Part shown: positions 21,380 through 32,990 of the stretch, piece after piece
How positions within the stretch are numbered: position 1 is the first letter of the stretch
How the letters are laid out: the number at the start of each line of letters is the position of its first letter
Assembly (NCBI GenBank): GCA_021234155.1
Contig: JAJEKV010000013.1
Coordinates: 15,541,877 to 15,605,876 of the forward strand
DNA from: Isoetes taiwanensis
Lineage: Eukaryota; Streptophyta; Lycopodiopsida; Isoetales; Isoetaceae
Reading direction: 5' to 3'
Length of the DNA stretch: 64,000 nt
Notes under the pieces: generated by a model
The model's input: only the letters and a program-made list of their open reading frames with translations
What the model was told of the DNA's origin: nothing
The model's database searches: none
Made by a program: the position numbers and the translations under genes

Positions 21380-21583
21380 TTTTGGTAATTTTATCTTGCA
21401 TTAAATAATATGGCTTCATAAATGACATTGTTTTAATGACGAAGTATTAATTGTTTGGTACAATTGCCATGGGGTGCCATCTAGGAATTCAGTGCCACGT
21501 AATTACGGCATAAAAACAACTTGAGCTATGCTCTCATTGGCTAGTATATTTTGCTGACGTGTTTTTTTTTAATTAATCTATTT

Positions 21584-21618
21584 GGGACAAAAGATGATCT
21601 CATTTTTCCTCTAATGCA
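21584..21618 (-). repeat. Right terminal inverted repeat of outer transposon
   Basis: Reverse complement begins TGCATTAGAGGAAAA and matches the left end at 105-139. Confidence 0.8.
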
Positions 21619-22576
21619 TCCCCTTTTCTCACAGGAGTGTTGCGGGCTTGGGATCATGTGAGTGTGCTCTTCCAGCTAGACTATGCCTCAGTTTATCACC
21701 ACTCTTCTCCTTTCTTGTGGGTTCCTCTACCCCCTGTGCACTTGCCCTTGGCTGCCACTGTGCATGCTCGGATGCAGGCCCGTTGGAGGCGAGCTGCTGT
21801 GCTCACCTTGGAGGATTGGTATTGGGGTGGTCAGCTAGCTTCGTGGGAGTTCTTTCGAGCTCGCTTCCGAGGGGCGATGGCCAGGGCTATCTGGGAACAC
21901 GTGGCGGGGAGTATTCCGCTAGACATACCTATAGTCCCTCAGGATGATGTGGTGGTGCAGGTTTGGAAGGTTCATCCGGATGTTGTGTCTTCTTGCTTTG
22001 TGCGGTCTTCTTCTTAGTGTCGGGCTATTCATGACACACCGCCCCCTTCATGCAAGTGGTCTCTGCGGCTTCCGGGTTCTCGATGGCTTCCGGTTTGGGC
22101 GTGGACATGGAGCTCACTTCCCCACCGAGCATTGTGCGGTTTTATGCCCTCACTTGCGTGTTTGCCTGGATTGGGTTAGGGCTCATGTTTCGTTGAGATT
22201 GACTAGCCGGCCAGTTGCTACTTCATGTGTATCCCGGTGCTTGGCCGCTCTTGCCAGCAGCAAGCCTTGCATCTGTGCGTGGCTTGGTTGGTGTGGCTGA
22301 TTTGGAAGCGACAAGCTATTTCAAAGCTTTCTGGTGTTCCCGGGAGTAGTAGAGCGGAAGTTTGCCATTTGGCGAGACTTCTTGGGTGTTGTAGATGGTG
22401 ATGGTCGGTTTGTACAAAGAAAGAGAGTTGCGCTTTTCTCGTGAGTTTGTTGTGGAGTGTCGAGGTATCATTTGCTCTTTTTGGGGCGATTCTCCTTCCT
22501 CCTCGCTTGCTTTGTAACATTACCATTCTTTTAATATATTGATGACACGCTTCTTCAAAAAAAAAAAAAAAAAAAC
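21619..22576 (+). pseudogene. LINE ORF2 C-terminus and 3' tail
   Basis: The frame resumes as SPFLTGVLRAWDHVSVLFQ and continues LPLAATVHARMQARWRRAAV and VLTLEDWYWGGQLASWEFFR to a stop at about 22,015, followed by decayed frames. The 3' end (TTTAATATATTGATGACACGC, then A-rich from 22,556 to 22,576) is typical of plant L1-type elements. It joins with bases 1-104 as one element split by the outer transposon. The downstream frame breaks show the LINE was old before or after the split. Confidence 0.8.
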
Positions 22577-22756
22577 AATTGGGAGGGCTCTGGGGGGGAT
22601 TTAATTTAATGGTTTAATTTCTTAATGTGTTCGATGCCCCTTTCAATGGTTCGATGTGCTATATTAATATACTATTATTAATAAGCTACATAATCTGTAT
22701 GGAATAAACATAAATGTTGTACGAAATATGTGTGAATGTGTACGAAATCTGTACGG

Positions 22757-22787
<31 letters not shown>

Positions 22788-23536
22788 GAGATGGCCTAGG
22801 GGTGTGCATGGGTCCAAAAAAGTTTTTGCCCCTTCAGAGCCTATAGGGTGGTTCTATATAACATGAGCTCTATACTTAGAAAATATTGCAATGGAACTAT
22901 ATGGAAAATGGGTCATGGGGTATGAAATAATATTAATACAGTAAAGAACATGGGATACCGTATGTTATAGAATACAACAAAGTATAAATATTTCTAGTCG
23001 AGCATACCTTCTTCTTTGATAGGTTGCCTTGCAGCCTCAAATATCTTAGAAATATACCATGGCCTTCCAGACCATTGAAATATGTTTAGAGTTGAAGGCA
23101 ACCTTGTAGCAAGTAATAAAACGAACAAACAAAAGAAAGCAATAAGGGTAAACGCACGTAGCTGGGGGGCATTTTCGCGAAATCCAAGCATAGCACCAGC
23201 ACCCCCTTAATGAATCTTTTTTTTTTTATCTTTTTTTTTTAGAAGTCCGTTTGGGTTGAAATTTTATATTCTAAGGGAAAATACGTGTTAAGGGAAAATA
23301 TAAATGCGTGTTAAGGGAAAATATAAAAAAAAAAATCAAAATACAAAGAAAATAGTTTTTAAAGCATAGCACAAGCACCATGTGTCGCCAACATAAAAAG
23401 TGTCCCGCACCATTGTGCTTAGACCCATAACAAGCATGAATCTTACGCTTACATTACAAATTGACAAACAAATGTGTAAATAATAATAAAATGTATGCCA
23501 ATATTATTATTATATGCATAATAATATTATTATGTA
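22577..23536. other. AT-rich repeat remnants, no gene
   Basis: Contains a 24-A run at about 22,762 and poly-T runs at about 23,217-23,240. The stretch 22,590-22,660 resembles 53,405-53,470 (CTGGGGGGG.TTTAATT.AATGGTT..AAT, then CCTTTCAATGGTT), so both are fragments of one repeat family. Confidence 0.5.
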
Positions 23537-23580
23537 CTAGAAACGTGTGCCCGGCGATGCCGGGCATTAGTCGTGAATGT
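23537..23580 (-). mobile_element. Helitron 3' terminus (minus strand)
   Basis: On the minus strand TGCCCGGCATCGCCGGGCA forms a hairpin and is followed by CACGTTTCTAG, then T. A GC hairpin about 10 bases before a terminal CTAG with a T after it is the Helitron 3' signature. The body must extend to higher coordinates. I did not find its 5' TC end. Confidence 0.75.
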
Positions 23581-24092
23581 GTGAAATGAGTCATAAAATA
23601 AATAAAATACTATAGATGTAATTATATCCCTATATCAAATGAATGAAGGGCATTGTGTATGTATACAATGGAACAGGCATGAGAAAAAAGAGGGGTAGGA
23701 GGGAGGGACCTTAGCATATTTTCTAAACCCATTGTAACCTCCTTAATCAACAATAAGATGGTAGCATAAGCCAAGTTGATCGTCATATTTTTATTTCTCT
23801 CAAAAATAATTAACCGAATCATTTAAGCATCAAATTTTGTATATCAAAAATGTTATGCACATATACGTATCTACAACTTTAAAATTCTTTGGGTACATGG
23901 AGGGCATATATAGTCTTATAAATAGTGCTAGTTACCAAATCAAAGTAGAGAGAAATCCAATTTTGTGATGTGTGTGCGGATAACTGGTTAATACATAACT
24001 TAAATGTACTAAAAAAGCAGAGTAATTCCTATAGGTGCAACGGTGTTTGGAGTTTGCAAAAAGGGTTGATAGATATACAATCGTTAAGAAAA

Positions 24093-24210
24093 ACATTTTC
24101 TTCGCAAATGGTTGTCTTCTAAAATAAAAATACAATGGTTAGGGCAAACTTATTTTCTTCGCAAATGGTTGTGTTCTAAAATAAAAATACAATGGTTAGG
24201 GCAAACTTAT
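24093..24210 (+). repeat. 57-bp tandem duplication
   Basis: TTTTCTTCGCAAATGGTTGT... with the following AAAATAAAAATACAATGG is present twice head to tail with one or two differences. Confidence 0.9.
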
Positions 24211-25225
24211 TTTATTTGGAAATTGCCTCTTCTGTTTGGTTGTATATTTTAGCATGCTTCATCCTATAATCTATATTTGAATCTTTGGTGAGAGCACATG
24301 TAGGGTATGTGTTCACTTGGGTAGTGATAAAAGATTATGTAGGGAACATTGAAATTGGTCAATAATAAATGTGTTCAACAAATGTAGTATAAATTGTTAG
24401 TCTCATCTATTTCAAATTTCTAAACACTGCCATGAAATCACATTACAGAGAATGGCAATTTTACACAAAGTAATTCTTAAATCACCTCTTTCCCCAAGAA
24501 GCAAGTCAAAACTATTACTAATTTCTGTAAACCTTGTCTCCAACAAATATTAAGAATGACATTGTGGGGGGGATTCATGCTTAAGCAAGGCATATGTTGA
24601 AACATTTGAAAGCCTACAAATCATCCAAGTAATTTCACAATGCAATGGGAGATCAATCAACTATGAGAATCTCTAAAGTATGAAAGGCTCAGAGTTTTTT
24701 CAACAAAATCGCTTAGCTCTAGATTAATAGAAAGGATATGTCGAGGCTGCCACTTGCAAACAACAAAAATGGATGCACCTACTTAGACATTTTAAAAATC
24801 TGTTTCTTGCTCACAGGTTTTCCCATTTTAACTTTCTAGAAGAATCGAAGTAACATTAAACAACTTATGTTGTCTACAATATCAACATAATGTTAGACCT
24901 TGCATCAATTGCAACATTCAGCTATTGTAATCCCCGTGAGGTGACAAACTTTTTTTTTTTTAATCTGGATGATGTAGAGGTCCTTTGGTAGCTGCATTAT
25001 TGCATTTTTCAAGAGGTTAGACAACAATGTTCATCCCTGGAGAAAAGAAAAGTTGACAAATTAATAAGTAATAATATGTACGATATCTAAAATATACACT
25101 TGCCTACATGAACGAAATTTAATGACAAAGATGGCTGAGATGTTCTACAATGCCTTTTATGGTCGTTTCGCACTTCAAATGATGCTAGTACTCAGGATGC
25201 TAGTACTTGCAGGAGACATTTGAAC

Positions 25226-25227
25226 AA

Positions 25228-25260
<33 letters not shown>

Positions 25261-25282
25261 GCTATCTATCTATCTATCTATC
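25226..25282 (+). repeat. (TATC)n microsatellite
   Basis: About 13 ATCT/TATC units with one interruption (TAGC) at 25,260. Confidence 0.97.
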
Positions 25283-28200
25283 ACAAACTGCATTAGTATG
25301 ATCTCATATTTATGACATGCACAATCTCCGACATGCACAATCTCCAGAGATGAATTACAACTTGTGCAAATTATAGCAAACGAACCAACAACAACATCAA
25401 CCTTCAATCTGCTACCTATGGTATAAAAGTGAATGCAAATTCCCTTGTTCCCTTGCTCATGGCAGCTTGGTCTGCATAGGCATCAAGAATGCTCAAAAAC
25501 ATAGCCTTATTAGGACTTGGACCGTCTCCCTACATATGGTTCAAAATTTGAAGAGAACAGTTCAAGCTTTCCTTGCTGAGAAAGCATAGCGAGATTACCG
25601 CATTCCAAGACATCATATTTGTTTGTTAGAAAATGCTGGCCATTCTGGCCATAAGCAGAAGTTATAGCTACATGAGGTGTTCTCCCCTGCAAGCCAGCAG
25701 CAAATGGCCAAAGCAGATATTCTCAATGGTATTTTAAACCATCTAGGACACCAATAATTTTGATGGGCGGACAAATGCCAATGCCAATTTGTGTTAAAAA
25801 ATCTTTAAGAGGTCCATACATTAGCAGGTTCTGCACGTCATGGTATTATGTTTGCATATTAGCAGGTTCCATTGAAGTCCGCTTCAAAGAAGGGAGGGTT
25901 AGAGAAGCCTTTATGACCAATCATGGCCATAGCATATTAATTGAAGCACAAAGATGCCCAAGATCCGTAGAATTTTCCTAGTAGAGGCTTGGCATGGCAG
26001 CAAAGTTACTTGGAAGAAGTAAGTCCATCCCCTAGAATGATGTTGCCATTTATTTTCTAATAATTACAGAATGTGTTACAGATTGTCAACGATGACAACT
26101 GTAATGGCAGGATAGCATATATTTACATGCCACATTATTTTCTCATTACATGCTCTTGCATTATGCAGGATAGATGCAAAACAGAGCACTGCTTGTCAAA
26201 GCATTCATGTCATTATTTTTGCACACAACTACTTCATGGCATTGAATTCGAAATTAACTTCTTATCAATGCTTTGGAAACTAACTTGCTATCAATGCTTG
26301 CTTTGAGCAAAAAAAACCTTCCTTGAGGCCAACATCAGGTCTTGGTGGGGGCGGGGCAAGAATTAGACTGGTTGATATAATGCAAAATCAACTGCCTTCA
26401 CATCATATAATATGAGCAAATTCCCTAAAAAGACTAAGACCTTTAGTCAACCTAGTTATAAGTGCAACTCAGTAAGATCAGTCTCTCTAAGGTTTAACTC
26501 CACAAAACAAATCTAAACTCCTCTAAGAAAACATGGCAAAGTATAACTTGGAAAAGGCACGTACCATTACAGCATGGAACATGTACCTTGTTGAAGCAGC
26601 ATGAAACCGAACCATTAGCAAATCTGCATGCACATAATATGAGTTCAAAAACTGCCATATACCACCTGCTAGTCTGTCTTCAGTTCTCTAACTAATAATT
26701 GAAAAGTATTTGTGTGAGACATGTTGAAACAAACACCCTAAAATATTAACTGGAAAATTGTGCAGGCCTTTTAGTTTCAGCATAGATGGAGTTGATTATC
26801 AAAGACTTCCTCTACATAGTATGCTCAATTGAATGCCAAAAAATGTGATCTAAGTTTGTTATCCAGACTCCAACTCTACTGATATTGAGATGCTAATTTA
26901 TCGGTGTGCCTCTTATAACTTAAACATTGAAGCAGACTTGCCTGCATACTGGTAGGTTGCGTATAAGAAAATGCAGGGTCACTACGGTTAGGACATATAG
27001 TCGTAGCAAATCTCTACCAGACAAACTCGAATCTGGTTTTGTTGATACTTGCAAGCATCCAAAAAGGAAGAATGCTGCACAAAGGGATGTGGACATCACA
27101 TCCAACTTAGCTATCATTCTACCTCTGCATAAGCCTAATTAACAGCAAGCTAGCAATGAATTTTCGTGTCTCATATCGGCCATGCCACAGCCATAGCCTG
27201 AGAGAAAAACCTGTGCAACCAGCTTGCATGAGTTTAAGAAAGAAAAGTTCCGGACAACAAAAGTGGATTGATGGCAAAACCCGAAATTGAATTTGCATAA
27301 AACTGAAATTCTAGAGGAGGTACTTTCCTAACAGAAAATAAACCACGTACAAAGTAAGGCCGGACTATTACTGGGCACTACTGGGATGCTGGATATATTT
27401 TACCAGCAACACCCTAAACCCATCCAACCAAATTGAAAATAATGCATTTGTTGTTTGAGAATTAATGCTTTCATAATAGAACATGGATCATACCGTATCC
27501 TATGCATAAAAGAAGCCAGCTGCTCTCATTTGCAGCAACGCTAGATACCAACGCACTTATCTGCACCAGCGGCCTGATCCGTAGAAGCCTCCGGTCTTGT
27601 TGCCTACTCTTTCAAACTTGGCAATGGATCACCAAGTATTAACGGAAGAGAAAGAAAGATTTGTTCAATTTTTATGTTAGACAAATAAGAAAATCGACAT
27701 GTTGCTTGCAGATGAAATGCCACTTTTGCTTGCAGGTGAAATGCCATAATGAAAAATCCACAGTGTTTCTTGCAGATTGAATGCCATAAGAGAAAACTTA
27801 ATGTCTATAGAGTACTTTACTCACCATATAACATTCAACCCAGTGAGGCGCCAAGATGAGAGAGCAAAAATAGACTTGCAGTCGAGTGAGAAAATTGTAG
27901 CAAGAAGTGACATTGAATCGAAGTTTTTTCCATCGGCACAAATGAAAACCCTAAGGCCAAGCTTTTCATAAGAAGCTGAATTTGCTCTTGTTTGCAAAAG
28001 AATGCCAACTAAAAAGAATGGCAAGCCAGCATTCCATGACTACGAAAACACTTAGAATTTTGATGCATTTTTTAATACAAATGGCAAGAAAAACTTACAA
28101 CTATGATGTGCTCTTGTTTGCAGTAGAAGATCAACGTCCCCAAGCTGTTACATGAATGGGTCTTGCAAAGTTTAGGGTCATATCCGGCAAACAAAGAGAA

Positions 28201-28654
28201 ATAAAAGAGAAGAAATGGCTCACCTTAAATGAAATGCAAGATCTGAAATGCAGAATCCGATACAGCAGGACCCATCTGAAGAACTTGTGGCACACTGAGG
28301 GAGCAATTCTAGAAGCCAAAATCATGAAGCACCAAAGCCAGTGAAAACCTTGAGCTTCTGATTTTGGAAGCGACAGAATCAGCGCAACAGAATTAGCGCA
28401 GAGGGCTCATATTGTAGATTATGGGATTGTGCAGGGGATTCAATGGGCAGCTCTGTTTCAAGCATTTGCGATGGGAAACAGGCCGACTCCGAAGATAATA
28501 ATCTCGGGAGTTCCCAATTCAAATTCATCAAAAAAAAAATCAGTTGCTACGACAGAAATTAGGATACAAATTTCTTCACACACGAATGAAGAGCATTTAA
28601 AGATGTGGGGCGGCGAGATTTAAAATTGGCCTTTTGCGTCCCGCAAGGGCAGAA

Positions 28655-28692
28655 GGGAACGCCGCATGCGGCGTTACATGCGGCGTTCCATG
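28655..28692 (+). repeat. 18-bp perfect palindrome plus repeated half-site
   Basis: AACGCCGCATGCGGCGTT is its own reverse complement, and ATGCGGCGTTCC follows immediately as a third half-site. It stands out in an AT-rich neighbourhood. Confidence 0.9.
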
Positions 28693-29255
28693 GCACGCAC
28701 CCCAACAACATCACAAAATAAAAAAGAAGATTCAGGATACAAATTGGAATTACATTTCAAAACATCCTATAAGTAAGTTTGTCTTTTGGTAGCAAGTTGG
28801 CTTATTACAACTTGCAACTATGATATCCTATGGAATAACCCTTGCCTAACACGCAAATCACAACTACGCATTCATACGACTTGGCCAAACTTACTTCAAA
28901 GCTTTCTTCAGATGGATGCACATGACGAAGAGGCTTGCAAGTTATGCTTTGAGAGGTATATCCTTCTGTTCTTCTTTGAAGGACTAAAATACACGCAAAA
29001 GTAACGAGATTCTCATGAACATAGTACTAGACCTTGCTGCCCGCACGAACACAGTATCATAGCTTGCTACTCGAGTATAATAAGCTATATCTGTATGAAC
29101 TGGGGATTTATAAATTCTAGCTCTCATACAAACAAAGCTAATCTACAAATTTACCGTGAAGATGAATGTTGTATATCTCTTATATAAAAATACCTATATG
29201 GCCGCAGAAGAAAATAAGCAATGTGCCTTGCATGGTGTTAAGTACTAAAGGGACT

Positions 29256-29366
29256 CAACATGCATGCAATGCATGGTATGCATGCACTCTATGCATGCAT
29301 GGCATGCATGCATGGTATGCATGCACTGTGTGCATGCATTGTGTGCATGCACGCATGTGCATGCCA
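29256..29366 (+). repeat. GCATGC-rich repeat
   Basis: About 110 bp built almost wholly of ATGCATGC/GCATGCA words (RY-type CATGCA occurs many times), an imperfect self-complementary array. Confidence 0.9.
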
Positions 29367-29586
29367 AAACCCTAGGTTGGGAGTGTAAACTAACAAGAAA
29401 ATACAACACGCGCTCTATAAATACTGTTGGCATACCCTCACACAAATACAACAATAGAATCATATGCAAACCATAGCAAAATGGCCATATAATTATACGT
29501 TTTGTGCGACGAACCATTTTGTTGTGATATTCAATTCAAAACATTTTGATAGTAAAAAGTCTTGCACTTCATATCCAAATTTGAAC

Positions 29587-30115
29587 CTATTGCAAACTCT
29601 AATTGCAAAATTCACCATTATGTCTGCAACAAAAATAGACTGTTTTTGAAAAATCAATGTACAAAAAATAGTTCTGAGATCCAAAGTGCAATTTGATCAT
29701 TTGCCCCTCTTCATAACAACATTTTGCACCTCTTGGTTTTTGAAGTTCCCAACAATTCAACTCCAAACTCGAATTCTTGATTTTTGATCACTGGCCTTTC
29801 CTTTGACCTTCATTGACCAAAAATTGACCTGAGTTTGAGCTTGAATATCGCCCAGATGTGAATTCTGACTTTGGAAAGGATTTTTCCATTGATTTCCTAC
29901 AATTCTTTTCTACCAGTCTGAGCAATCAAGTCATTGAGATCAATCTAACTCTACAAGCTACCTCAATTCAATCACTGCTACCATTTTGCAGAAATGGGAA
30001 AGGTATAAGAAACTTATTCTTTTGACTATTTTATTGAAAGTTTCTTCTATAGGGTTATCAACTTAAGTGATTTGGAGGTTCTAACCCCAGCTCTTAAAGC
30101 CAGGTTGAGGGTTAA
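29587..30115 (+). repeat. 0.5-kb direct repeat, copy 1
   Basis: CTATTGCAAACTC.AATTGCA through TTAAAGCCAGGTTGAGGGT is repeated at 31,596-32,150 with scattered substitutions and small indels. The gag remnant lies between the two copies. They may be decayed LTRs or duplicated gag leaders. I saw no primer-binding site after copy 1. Confidence 0.8.
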
Positions 30116-30159
30116 ATCTTGGAGGTTCTTCCGAGATCCTCCTGGAACTCAAGAACTGA

Positions 30160-31390
30160 TGGCTCCTAAACAGAAGTTTCCAACAGAACAAGAACTACAA
30201 GAGGATGTTGAGGCATCAGACCTTGCCTCCTAGTTTCTCAGCAGGTTTGCTTTCAAGCATGCCATACTAGTTTGAGCTAAATGTTCCAAGTACTTTGCCA
30301 ACTTTTCATTCAAATATGAATGCTAATAACTTCTTGAGCGTATTTGAAGAGTGTTATAGGGATTATGGCTTTAAGGAAGGATGTAAGCTTTCAAAATTTG
30401 AGAAGAGCTTCAAAGAAGAAAGTGAGGCTAGAGCATGGCTGACTTATGTAAAGCTTATGGGAACCAGCTCCTGTAATGAGCTTGTCAAGAAGTTTTTGGA
30501 TAGATTTGGTAAACTAGCTGCACCTCAAGACCTTTTAATGAGTTGCAAAACTTTTCTATTCATGCAGGTGAAAGTGTGAACCAATACAAGGAGAGATTCA
30601 ACACCTACACAAGTAAATGCCAAAAGAGTCAAGTACCAATTCCAACTCTTTTCTTGGTCTCTTCTTTTATCAAAGGCTCTTCTGGACCTGAGATCCAAAG
30701 AAAATTGCTTAAGATTCAGGATGCTGATGGCTTTTACTCCATCATTAAAATCTTTGATAAGACTACTGAGCTCACTAAGATGCTTTCTATCCTACCAGAT
30801 AAGCATGTAGCCTTCCATCATGATCCTTTCTACCCCTAATGCTACTGATGCTAGCTATGAACACCATCCCCCCAATCCCTGTTTATGCCATACATAAAGA
30901 AAAGAAGTAGTCCAAGGAAGAGAGAGCCTATTTTCAAATTCTAGAAGTCAAGGCAGATTTATCCAAGGTTACTGATGCTTTGACAGATGTGAGTAAGCAG
31001 CTTGTTGAGCTTAAAACATCTAAAGCAGGTACAGTTTATCCATATTGCATCCATTGTGGTAATAACATGCATCCATCTAATATTTTCTTTTGGAGAGTGT
31101 GTCCTGGATGCAATAAGAAGGGTCACTTTGGTAGAGAATGTCCCTATTTATACTTTCTGCAAGGAAAGTGGTCGTACTGAGGCCAAATGTGCACTTAAGG
31201 AGTACTTTGCTACATTAAAAAGGAAAAAGAAATCAAAGCCAAGTCCTTCTGTAAAGTTTGCTGAACAAAGTGCTTCTATAAGGTTTATACAGACTATAGA
31301 GATTACCAAGGATGAAGAAGTCATGGTGTACAAACTAGGAGCATGCATGAAGCCAACAAACAAGCTGAATCGAGAGGTAAGACCTTGTTG
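30160..31390 (+). pseudogene. Retrotransposon gag remnant with CCHC knuckle
   Basis: Starting near 30,160 (MAPKQKFPTEQELQEDVEA), three shifted frames form a capsid-like segment: FLSVFEECYRDYGF ... ARAWLTYVKLMGTSSCNELV, then ESVNQYKERFNTY and LFLVSSFIKGSSGPEI. This matches the helical Retrotrans_gag pattern of plant Ty3/gypsy-type elements. VCPGCNKKGHFGREC (31,100-31,142) is a standard CCHC zinc knuckle (C-x2-C-x4-H-x4-C). Stops and frameshifts break it, and no protease or reverse transcriptase follows before the second direct repeat. Confidence 0.75.
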
Positions 31391-31436
31391 AATGGAGAGG
31401 TAAGACCTTGTTGAATCGAGAGGTAAGATCTTGTTT
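31372..31436 (+). repeat. 25-bp triplication
   Basis: GAGAGGTAAGACCTTGTTGAA is repeated about three times at 24-25 bp steps, right after the gag remnant. Confidence 0.85.
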
Positions 31437-31595
31437 CAGAAATAAAATGAGCAAGATTATGCTTAAGTAGAAGTGAACTTAAATTGAAAGCACCACTAAC
31501 CTAAGAATGATCTAGATTCTTCTTGTGGAAGTTCACGGTGCCATCATTTCCAGTAGCATTGAGCATCTGTGTGCATTTAAGTCATTCAAAAGATC

Positions 31596-32150
31596 TATTG
31601 CAAACTCAAGATTCACCATTCTGTCTGCAACAAAAATAGACTATTTGTGCAAAATTAATGCACAAAACATAGTTCTGAAGTTCCAAAGTGCAATTTGATC
31701 ATTTACTCTTCTTCACTGCAATATTGTGCACCTCTTAGGTTTTTGAAGTTCCCAAAAATTCAATCCTAACTCGAAATCTTGATTTCTGATTACTGTTTTG
31801 CCATTTGACCTTGATTGACCAAAAATTGACCTAAGTTTGAGCTTGAATATCTCCCAGATCTGAGCTCTGACTTTAAAAAACTTTTATTTTCTGATTTCCT
31901 ACAATGTTTTTCGGCCAGTACGAGCAATCAAATCATTAAAAACAATCTAACTCTGCAAGCTACCTCAATTCAAACACGGCTACCATTTTGCAAAAATGGG
32001 AAAAGGATAAGCAACTTGATCTTTTGACTGTTCTATTGAAATTTTCTTCTATAGAGTGATTGCCTTAAGTTATTAGGAGGTTTGAACCCTAGTTTGGACC
32101 TAGTTCCAAGTTTGGTTCTTGCGTTTGACTCTTAAAGCCAGGTCGAGTGT
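31596..32150 (+). repeat. 0.5-kb direct repeat, copy 2
   Basis: Second copy of 29,587-30,115, about 2.0 kb downstream. It has an extra 40-bp segment near its end (CTAGTTTGGACCTAGTTCC...). It is followed by a CTC/CTT-rich tract and a broken frame (SSFEHFRDILAYLNSP). Confidence 0.8.
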
Positions 32151-32199
32151 CAATACTCCTCCTCCTCCTTCTTCTCCTCCTCATGTTCCTCTTTTCAGT

Positions 32200-32990
32200 G
32201 CCTTGCTAGTGTGCCTCTCTTTAGAATTTTCTCTGTCTAGTTTTGAACATTTCAGAGACATTCTTGCATATCTCAATAGCCCTTAGCTAGATCTTCGTAT
32301 AACATCAAGAATCTTGCAAAATGGAGGATTTAACGAAGAGACTTTTGAATTTATTTTGTCCCATAGGCCTATTCTCTGTCGCAATATTACCACTACAAGC
32401 CATCCTGCTAGACCTAGCTCAAGTCAATTGATTTAATTTGATCGTGAGTCCTAGAAGTAGTATTAGAGTGGTATTGGTTCTTTACTTAAATGGAATCCTC
32501 ATTTAGATCTAGCTTGTATGTATTCCTTTATAGCAAGAAGAAATACAATATAGAAAGATCAACTAAGGAGGTTTCCCACAAAGTTTGCAAAGCAGGTGCT
32601 TGTTCAAAAGACTAGCTCAAGAGCCAGGCACACGTTGAGACCACTATTCAGACAGTTTTACTACCTTCCCTCTTTGGTCCTCAACAACATTTCATGATTG
32701 ATTGGAGAGGGTCATTAGAAGGAAAATTGGATTCCCATTAGCCACTGCCAGAGGAGTCAACAAGACAGTTTACTTGCCAGGACGAGTGCATTGTTCAGAC
32801 AAATTTACCTCCTTTTCTCTTTAACTTCCTCTTGATTAATGAGACATGAAATTGGATTCCTGTGAGTTGTCAAAGGACTCTCCAAAGCAGCTTCATGGCC
32901 AAAAGGAGTCATCTATCAGAACAGCTTATGCCACAAGTACTTAAAGGGAGAGAGGGAGGGAGAAAGAGAGAGATGATGATGAATGATGAA
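32200..32990. other. Decayed retroelement sequence, no clear gene
   Basis: Short + strand frames (FRDILAYLNSP..LDLRITSR) suggest old coding DNA, probably of a retroelement. A duplicated phrase (GACAGTTTTACTACCTTCC / CAGACAAATTTACCTCCTTTT) is seen at 32,650 and 32,795. Confidence 0.35.

Larger units (their letters stand above)
105..21618. mobile_element. Outer 21.5-kb TIR DNA transposon inserted in a LINE
   Basis: The two ends are inverted copies of each other. The left end at 105-139 and the reverse complement of 21,584-21,618 both start TGCATTAGAGGAAAA and both continue with TGAGATCA.CTTTTGTCCC. Weaker similarity (CACGTCA, then TTAATGCAA.ATAAA) continues about 200 bp inward, so the terminal repeats may be long, as in Mutator-like elements. 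A LINE frame is continuous across the insertion, and its Ser/Phe-Pro codons appear on both sides, which suggests an 8-9 bp target duplication, now diverged. The element holds genes at 466-2119 and 17,852-19,092 and a nested 13.3-kb transposon. Without the nested element it is about 8.2 kb. Its superfamily is not established. Confidence 0.75.
23581..29255. other. Long gene-poor stretch
   Basis: No protein or RNA gene can be supported. Tandem copies at 24,093-24,210 and a microsatellite at 25,226-25,282 are listed separately. Three short units (CTTGCAG.TGAAATGCCA) recur at about 27,705-27,785. The first part is presumably the body of the Helitron ending at 23,537. Confidence 0.5.

Noticed and set aside
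29166-29517. Cys/His-rich ORFs (MHACHACIECMH type)
   Set aside because: By-product of the GCATGCA repeat, not a metallothionein-like gene.
32155-32200. CTC/CTT tract as a regulatory element
   Set aside because: Short low-complexity run with no adjacent gene to regulate.
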